Assembly: GCA_011682385.1 (NCBI GenBank)
Contig: JAACET010000010.1
Coordinates: forward strand, 1-35,240
Length of the DNA: 35,240 nucleotides
Source of the DNA: Actinomycetota bacterium
GTDB lineage: Bacteria; Planctomycetota; Phycisphaerae; JAACET01
Reading direction: 5' to 3'
Below the pieces are notes generated by a model. It saw nothing but the letters and a program-made list of their open reading frames with translations. It made no database searches and was not told the DNA's origin. This document shows, one piece after another, positions 28,786-35,240 of this stretch. Position numbers and translations under genes: made by a program. Position 1 is the first letter of the stretch; each line of letters opens with the position of its first letter.

Positions 28786-30811
28786 ATGGCACGGGCGACA
28801 TCCGGAACTTTGTGCTCGTCGGACACAGCGGGGCAGGAAAGACCTCATTGGCTGAGGCACTACTGCATACGGCTGGGCAAAGCAACCGGCTGGGCAGCGT
28901 AGATGAAGGCACCAGCATCTTCGATGCCGACGAAGAAGAAAAACAACGAAAGTGCAGCGTCGATCCGGGGTTCGGACATCTTCTCTGGAAGGACAAAACC
29001 ATAAACCTGATCGATACGCCGGGCTTTCCGGATTTCTCCGGCGGGGCACTGCCCAGCCTCGCGGCAGCAGAAACCGCAGTGCTGATGATAAGCGCACCGG
29101 CTGGGATAGAAATCAATACGCGAAAAATGTTTCACGCGGCTGGCGATAGGAAACTGGCCAGAATTATCATCATTAACAAAATAGACGCAGATAACCTGAA
29201 CCTGCCCGAACTGCTCAAAGCAATCAGACAGCAATTCGGCAGTCAATGTCGGGTGCTGAATCTGCCCTCGGCAGACGGCAAATCACTGATAGATTGCTTC
29301 GGGCAAACCGAAGGTGAAACGGCCTTCGGGGACGTGAGCCAAGCACATACCGAACTGGTCGAAAGCATAGTCGAAGTGGACGACGACCTGACCGAAGCGT
29401 ACCTGGGCGGCGAAGAACTCAGTAGAGAACAATTGACCGAAGCCTTTACCAAAGCATTGGTGGCTGGCACGGTAATACCCGTGATGTTCGCGTCGACCCG
29501 GGAAGAACTGGGAGCTAAGGAGCTACTGGATGTATTGGCTGACTATGGGCCCAATCCACTACAAGGGGCTGGGGCTGAGTTGATCGGCGAAGACGGGTCC
29601 AGCGAACATATCTCGCCGGAACCAGACGCAAAGGTACTGGCCCAAGTCGTGCGAGTAAGCGCAGATCCAAAGAGCAATATCCGCAATGCAATCATCCGGG
29701 TCTTCAGCGGAACTCTACGCTCAGGAGATAATATCTTCGTAGATGACAACAAACGCGCCCAACGAACCGGACATCTGCTGAAACTCCAAGGAAACAACAC
29801 AGAGGAGATCGAACGGCTGGTGCCGGGAGATATAGGAGTATTGGCTAAACTCGAAGAGGTACGCACCGGCTCAACCATCAAAAATCAAGCTGGGCCGGAA
29901 AAAATCAAAACAGTAAAAACAACCGAGCCCTTGTACTCCCTGGCCATCGAACCCAAGAGCCGTGGAGACGAACAAAAAATATCCGAGACTATGAGCAGGT
30001 TGGCTGAGGAGGATCCAACCTTCAGGGTAACTCGTGACAGCCAAACCGGTGAACTGGTCATCTCCGGATTGGGCGATCTGCACCTGAGAGTAGTCCTGAG
30101 CCGTATGAAACAACGTTTCAAACTGGATATGCTGACCAAGCCACCAAAAATCCCCTACAGGGAAACAATTATGGGGACGGCTAAATATATCGAGTACACC
30201 CATAAAAAACAAAGCGGCGGCGCAGGCCAGTTCGCCAAGGTCTTCGTCGATCTGGAGCCAAACGAACGCGGGGCAGGTTACGAATTCATCGACAAGATAT
30301 TCGCCGCTCCATCGATCAGGCTTTTCGGCCGAGCGTGGATAAAGGTATCAAAGCTCAAATGCCCAAAGGCGTGTTGGCGGGCTATCCGGTCGTAGATGTC
30401 AAGGTGTCACTGGTCGACGGTAAAACGCATCCGGTGGACTCCAAAGATATAGCCTTTCAAATAGCCGGACGAGAGGTCTTCAAAAAGGCCTTCCTGAAAG
30501 CTAAGCCGGTACTGCTGGAACCCATTGTCAATATCGAGGTGACCGTGCCTATGGATTTCGTCGGGGATATTGCCCGCGACATCTCCGGCAAACGTGGACG
30601 TATCGAAGGCCAAGACGTTCTGCCGGGGAATATGGCGGTAATCCGAGGGCACGTGCCGCTGGCTGAGGTGGCTCAGTATAACTCTCAGCTAAAGAGCGTG
30701 ACCGGCGGACAAGGCAGTTATACAATCGAACTGAGTCACTACGAAATGGTACCACCAAACGTACAACAGCAGATAGTGGCTCAATATAAGCCCAAAGAGG
30801 AATCGGACTAG
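28786..30811 (+). pseudogene. Elongation factor G-like GTPase (FusA2/EF-G2 type) interrupted by one frameshift
   Basis: ORF 28752..30395 (likely start MTEYGTGDIRNFVLVGHSGAGKTSLAEALLHTAG at ~28776-28786) carries G domain, domain II and start of IV; ORF 30335..30811 (VDKGIKAQMPKGVLAGYPVVDVKV...SGKRGRIEGQDV...) completes domains IV/V in another frame. Confidence 0.8.
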
Positions 30812-30927
30812 GTAAATCCCGATTCGCGGGCTGACCAACAGAGCCGGATTGTTTAATATTTTATCAGAAATCGTTACCGGCTCCATTCATATCTATCATC
30901 TGCCCAGAAGCGGAAGGAGCACACATT

Positions 30928-31998
30928 ATGCTTTTATTACATATTCTGCGAGGAGTGTTCGTACTTATCGTAGCATCTATAGCCTTTCTGTACGCAGACC
31001 AAGTGCCGGGGATGAAAGAAAAACCGGAAGCGTCCATCCTCTTTGCCGTGATGGGGGCCTTCCTGATCATCGTGGTAGATATGGTCTGGCCCAGAAAAAG
31101 CCTGCGAGCATTGGCGGGGGTGCTTTTCGGACTATTGGCCGGTATGCTGGTAACCTATGTGTTCAGCCTAATCGCCAGCTTCCTGGCCAGCGTGTTTATG
31201 CCCTCCATAGAAATCGGAGATAATCCGCGAACCGCGCTGCAATTCATAAAATTCATGGTCGGTGCGGTCAGCTGCTATGTAACCATCAGCTTTGTCATGC
31301 AGACCAAAGATGATTTCCGCTTTGTAATTCCCTACGTGGAATTCTCGCGGCAGACCAAAGGGGGCAGGCCCTTCCTGCTGGATACCTCGGTAATTATCGA
31401 CGGACGCATCGCTGATATCTGCAAGACCGGAGTCATCGAAAGCGAAGTGATAATCCCGCGCTTTGTGTTGCAGGAACTACAGAATATCGCAGATTCGTCT
31501 GATAGGATGAAAAGAAAACGCGGACGAAGGGGACTGGACGTACTGAATACCATGCAGGCAGACAAAAGCATCGATTTGGTGATACGTGAGCTGGGACCTT
31601 CTGCCGGCCAGGAGAAAGGTACGGTTGATGAGCGGCTGGTAGAGGCGGCAAAAATAATCGACGGGCGTCTGGTAACCACAGACTATAATCTTAACAAGAT
31701 CGCTCGACTGCGCGGCGTGGAAGTAATAAACATCAACGACCTGGCCAATGCCCTCAAGCCGGTCTTTCTGCCGGGGGAAGGGCTGAAACTCAAGATCGTA
31801 AAAGCTGGCGAAGAGCCCGGTCAAGGGGTGGGATATCTGGACGACGGTACCATGGTGGTGGTAGAACAGGCCAAAGATCGTATCGGCAAAACAGTAGATG
31901 TGTTGGTCACCAGTGCCCTGCAAACGTCCGCAGGTAGGCTGATCTTCGGCAAACTTAGCGATGGCGGCAACCAACACAACAGCCATCGGCGCAGCTAA
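30928..31998 (+). CDS. PIN/TRAM domain membrane protein (YacL-like)
   Basis: 356 aa; N-terminal TM segments, 'FLLDTSVIIDGRIADICKTGVIESEVIIPRFVLQELQNIADSSDRMKRKRGRRGLDVLN', 'VTTDYNLNKIARLRGVEVININDLANALKP', TRAM 'GQGVGYLDDGTMVVVEQAKDRIGKTVDVLVTSALQTSAGRLIF'. Confidence 0.92.
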   Translation: MLLLHILRGVFVLIVASIAFLYADQVPGMKEKPEASILFAVMGAFLIIVVDMVWPRKSLRALAGVLFGLLAGMLVTYVFSLIASFLASVFMPSIEIGDNPRTALQFIKFMVGAVSCYVTISFVMQTKDDFRFVIPYVEFSRQTKGGRPFLLDTSVIIDGRIADICKTGVIESEVIIPRFVLQELQNIADSSDRMKRKRGRRGLDVLNTMQADKSIDLVIRELGPSAGQEKGTVDERLVEAAKIIDGRLVTTDYNLNKIARLRGVEVININDLANALKPVFLPGEGLKLKIVKAGEEPGQGVGYLDDGTMVVVEQAKDRIGKTVDVLVTSALQTSAGRLIFGKLSDGGNQHNSHRRS

Positions 31999-32036
31999 GT
32001 TTAGGTGTTTATTAAAACCCCTTGCGGCTAACTTCA

Positions 32037-32720
32037 ATGGCTAAGATATGTCTGATTATTGCCGGGGCGGGACGGTCGAGCCGATTTGCCGGGGTCATCG
32101 GGAAAATCTATGTACCCATAGGCCCTAAACCCGTGTTCCTCTGGACACTCGACTGCTTCAGGGACTTCGGCGAAATAACCCAAAGGCTGTTGATAGTCAG
32201 AGCAGAGGAATTGGACGACGTCGCTAAGCAATGGGGGGCAGAGCTAAAAAAACGGAAAGTGCAGCTCGTCGGGGGCGGCCAGCGGCGGTTCGACAGCGTG
32301 CAGGCAGGCCTGGCAGCAGTGGATCCGTCCGTCGATCTGGTGGCAGTACACGATGCAGCCAGGCCAACAGTGGGACAACAAAGCATTGCCGAGGCATTCG
32401 AAAAGGCAAAACAAACGGGGGCGGCAATCGTAGCTCAACAGGTAAACCAGACCCTGAAACTAGCTGATTCAAACGGTTGTGTCAGTCATGTGAGCAACCG
32501 CGAGAAGTATTGGCTGGCTCAAACGCCGCAAGTCTTTGATCGGGAGTTGCTCACAAAAGCGTATGCCGCGTGGGGGTCCAATCAGAACGAGGTCACGGAT
32601 GATGCCCAAGTGGTTCAGGCCTACGGACACAAAGTGCACGTTGTAGCGGGGGGGGTAGGAAATATAAAAATCACCACGCCCGAGGACCTAAAACTCGTCC
32701 AGGCAGTTCTACTGGATTAA
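32037..32720 (+). CDS. ispD: 2-C-methyl-D-erythritol 4-phosphate cytidylyltransferase
   Basis: 'ICLIIAGAGRSSRF', 'GGGQRRFDSVQAGL', 'VAVHDAARPTV', 'WLAQTPQVFDRELL', 'TDDAQVVQAYGHKVHVVAGGVGNIKITTPEDLKL'. Confidence 0.93.
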   Translation: MAKICLIIAGAGRSSRFAGVIGKIYVPIGPKPVFLWTLDCFRDFGEITQRLLIVRAEELDDVAKQWGAELKKRKVQLVGGGQRRFDSVQAGLAAVDPSVDLVAVHDAARPTVGQQSIAEAFEKAKQTGAAIVAQQVNQTLKLADSNGCVSHVSNREKYWLAQTPQVFDRELLTKAYAAWGSNQNEVTDDAQVVQAYGHKVHVVAGGVGNIKITTPEDLKLVQAVLLD

Positions 32721-32766
32721 TAATAAGAAAAGCTTGATGCCTAGGGCTCAGTACTTTGAAGAAACC

Positions 32767-32783
32767 CCCCGGTGAAACCGGGG
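32767..32783. repeat. Hairpin repeat CCCCGGTGAAACCGGGG (copy 2)
   Basis: Same core as 28631-28649, followed by TCTAAATA; lies between ispD and lptB 3' ends. Confidence 0.55.
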
Positions 32784-32884
32784 TCTAAATAAAAAGAAGG
32801 TCTGGATTCCGCATCAAGCATGCCCTCAACTCGATTGGGGGTGCGGAATGACGGAAATACACGCCACGGAACGCTCGAAGGATC

Positions 32885-33628
32885 TCATCGATCAAACTCA
32901 GCACCACTGAATCTGCTGCCCAAATAGGTCTTGCGGACCAGCGGATCGTTGACCAACTCCCGTGGTGTGCCGTCACGCAGGACACGACCATCAAAAATAA
33001 TATAGGAACGGTCAGTCACCGCAAGGGTCTCCCGGACATTGTGGTCGGTGAGCAAAACCGAAATGCCCTGGTCACGCAAAGACCTGATCTCCTGCTGGAG
33101 ACTCTCGACGGCTATGGGGTCGACACCACTAAAAGGCTCATCCAGCAACACCAAAGTGGGGTTGGTAATAAGCGATCGGGCAATCTCCAGCTTGCGCCGC
33201 TCGCCACCAGATAAGGTACGGGCCAACTGACGCCGCAGATAAGTCAGGCCAAACTCGTCCATCAACTCCTCGGCCCGCTTGATCCGCTGGCGGCGGGACA
33301 TGGTCATAGACTCCAGGATGGCCAGGAAATTATTCTCCACCGTGAGCCTTTGGAAAATACTGGGCTCCTGAGCCAAATACCCCATCCCCCGCCGGGCACG
33401 CTTGTACATGGGCATCTGAGTGATGTCAGTGCCGTCAAAAACAACCGAGCCAGCGTCCGGAGTCACCATGCCAATGGTCATGCGAAACGTGGTTGTCTTG
33501 CCGGCACCATTGCGGCCCAAGAGTCCCACAATCTCGGCTGGGGCAACACGCAACGAAACGTGATCCACCACTATCCGACCTGAATACTTCTTAACCAATC
33601 CTCGAGTTTCCAACAGGTTCATGAGCAA
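32885..33628 (-). CDS. lptB: LPS export ABC transporter ATP-binding protein
   Basis: 'GLVKKYSGRIVVDHVSL', 'GLLGRNGAGKTTTFRMTIGMVTPDAGSVVFDGTDIT', 'GMGYLAQEPSIFQRLTVENN', 'LSGGERRKLEIARSLITNPTLVLLDEPFSGVDPIAV', 'LLTDHNVRETLAVTDRSYII'. Confidence 0.95.
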   Translation of the reverse strand: MLMNLLETRGLVKKYSGRIVVDHVSLRVAPAEIVGLLGRNGAGKTTTFRMTIGMVTPDAGSVVFDGTDITQMPMYKRARRGMGYLAQEPSIFQRLTVENNFLAILESMTMSRRQRIKRAEELMDEFGLTYLRRQLARTLSGGERRKLEIARSLITNPTLVLLDEPFSGVDPIAVESLQQEIRSLRDQGISVLLTDHNVRETLAVTDRSYIIFDGRVLRDGTPRELVNDPLVRKTYLGSRFSGAEFDR

Positions 33629-33695
33629 TATCCAATGGTCTATTCTACTGAGTCACAGGACCTTATGAAGGGTCTCCAAATGGGCGGCATTGCAT

Positions 33696-33967
33696 TGTGG
33701 ATAAGCTGTTAGGCAATATTCGTCCTTCCGGGATCATGCCAAGGTGGCTATTTGAGCTGGTGAACCCATAAAATACGGCCAGTTAACCACAAATCGGCCT
33801 ACACCCACAAACTACAACGCTAACGTATGCCCAGGCAAGCACTTATCCAAACAAGACGCCAGCAGGCCCGCTCAAGTGCCATCCAGGCTGTCAAATACGG
33901 ACACAAAGGCCCAAGTTATGGCTGCATGGCCCGTGGGGCAGAAGCGGGGCATCCGCCTTGTGGACAA
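33696..33967. promoter_or_regulatory. Cluster of DnaA-box-like 9-mers in intergenic region
   Basis: TTATCCACA (minus, 33696-33704, exact), TTAACCACA (33783-33791), TTATCCAAA (33843-33851), TTGTCCACA (minus, 33959-33967). Confidence 0.3.
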
Positions 33968-34016
33968 ACTGTTGAAAATACCTCCCGCAATCTGTCCGTC
34001 TTCCGATCATCCCTAC

Positions 34017-35240
34017 TCAACGAATCAGCCGCATCTTGCCCACTCTGGGCACTAACGGCAGTTGCCGGCCAACAACAGGGCCAGCAGCGGGCCAGTATAC
34101 AAAAAATGCCTGGCCAAATATATGGTCCCGTGGAACAGTGCCACGAACATAGTCGTCATCAAGGCCAGAATGCTTGACACACCAGAGCCGAGAATCACGC
34201 GAATCGGAACTATTGTCACCCAACATAAAATAGGCCGAACCGGGGATATCAGCATCCGACGGTATGCGGAACGGCCGGCCACAGGCGTGAGGTGGCTGAC
34301 CATGCAACCTGAGGGCCTGGGCATCAACCAAAGGACGCTCATCAGGAGCGATCCTAATCCGGCCCTTAGAGGTGTAGTACACGTCCCTGTCAAGCCTGAT
34401 GTGCAGCAGGTCCACCTCACAATCCCCGGCTGAAATAAAGACCATTGGCCGAGGGGCCTTGGTCTTGCCCAGCAGACGAACCTGGTCCAAGGAACCGGGG
34501 CTATAACTGCTGTTGGTGGTCCAGAGGACCTGACGGCCATCCACCCACACGCTGACCCTGTAATCCACAATCTGCAGGGCCAATCGCAAGGACTTCCCGA
34601 CAGCAGTCGGGGGCAAATCATAACGCAAAGGCAGGCCGGCATCATCCCGGACGCTCCGCCATTGGCTGTGTTCGGAACCGGAACCGGCCGGTACGCCCAA
34701 GCTATACTGTAATTCAATATAAGGCGAGGACGGGGCTGAAATATCCAGACGTAAACGGAAGAAGTGATCTCGTTTGCTCAGAACAGCAGTCACTTCAGCA
34801 GACCGGCCCAAATCCCTGGGAATAACGTCAAAACCCAAACGCAGGTCGGTTACAGTCACATGATTACGACCCGAAGAACGCAACGCATTGTAAGTTAAAG
34901 TGTTGTCAATCGGTCCAGTATAAGTGATCGTCCGGTCCGTGGCGCGGGCCTTGAGTCTGAGCAGCCGGCCGTCGTGAAGCCTGTCTATCTCCGAATTTTT
35001 AGAATCCCCCTGCCAGCGCGGCCAGCCTTGCCCGGGGCGGGAACGCTGATAATCATTGTCAAAAACGGGTATCCAAAGCCCCTGCTGCACCTTGGGGGGC
35101 TTCTGGGCAATGCGGCCATCAATGTACACGTCACCATCAATGACCTCTATGGTCTCACCGGGCAGTCCGGCGAGCCGTTTGATAAAATTGTCCCGACCAT
35201 TGCCGGGATAAAGGAAAACCACGACATCCCAACGCTTGGG
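34017..35240 (-). CDS. Signal peptidase I-like protein (second paralog) with large inserted domain; N-terminus beyond window
   Basis: Frame open to the window end: PKRWDVVVFLYPGNGRDNFIKRLAGLPGETIEVIDGDVYIDG ... 'LLHIRLDRDVYY' ... 'YFMLGDNSSDSRDSRLW'. Confidence 0.85.
   Translation of the reverse strand, partial: PKRWDVVVFLYPGNGRDNFIKRLAGLPGETIEVIDGDVYIDGRIAQKPPKVQQGLWIPVFDNDYQRSRPGQGWPRWQGDSKNSEIDRLHDGRLLRLKARATDRTITYTGPIDNTLTYNALRSSGRNHVTVTDLRLGFDVIPRDLGRSAEVTAVLSKRDHFFRLRLDISAPSSPYIELQYSLGVPAGSGSEHSQWRSVRDDAGLPLRYDLPPTAVGKSLRLALQIVDYRVSVWVDGRQVLWTTNSSYSPGSLDQVRLLGKTKAPRPMVFISAGDCEVDLLHIRLDRDVYYTSKGRIRIAPDERPLVDAQALRLHGQPPHACGRPFRIPSDADIPGSAYFMLGDNSSDSRDSRLWCVKHSGLDDDYVRGTVPRDHIFGQAFFVYWPAAGPVVGRQLPLVPRVGKMRLIR

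Noticed and set aside
33827-34177. 116-aa plus-strand ORF
   Set aside because: 3' half is antisense to the second signal peptidase; no RBS or domain; low-complexity composition.
1-35240. CRISPR array, tRNA or rRNA genes, toxin-antitoxin or phage-defence operon
   Set aside because: No regularly spaced repeats, cloverleaf or rRNA sequence recognised by eye, and no defence-type protein signatures among the ORFs. The PIN domain protein is YacL-like, not a VapC toxin.

Overview
The window reads as a chromosomal segment of a Gram-negative-type bacterium. Gene content and long SecA/signal-peptidase variants suggest a Planctomycetes/Phycisphaerae-like lineage, but this is inference with no search run. 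Left part (~1-9.2 kb): a partial GAF-domain gene, a membrane protein, and a sugar-metabolism locus (epimerase, two Gfo/Idh/MocA oxidoreductases, NagB-like isomerase, L-rhamnose isomerase, HpcH/HpaI aldolase) containing decayed gene remnants. Middle, minus strand (9.3-18.3 kb): rpsB-tsf-pyrH-frr followed by gap-pgk-rpe-accD, then rmuC and a membrane protein. Plus strand (18.5-32.7 kb): efp, secA, waaA/kdtA, proB, a lipoprotein, a signal peptidase, a truncated IS630-type element, an EF-G-like gene with a frameshift, a PIN/TRAM protein and ispD. Right end, minus strand: lptB and a second signal peptidase that runs off the window. Most notable: two signal peptidase I paralogs sharing a large insertion between the catalytic-Lys region and the GDNS box, one with an added zinc ribbon; a SecA with a Cys-rich insertion and about four internal 'WA..KF' repeats; an EF-P whose conserved PGKG loop is replaced by KGNK; a frameshifted EF-G paralog; a MITE-like inverted repeat abutting a truncated IS630; and a cluster of DnaA-box-like 9-mers in one intergenic region. 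No CRISPR array, tRNA or rRNA was recognised.
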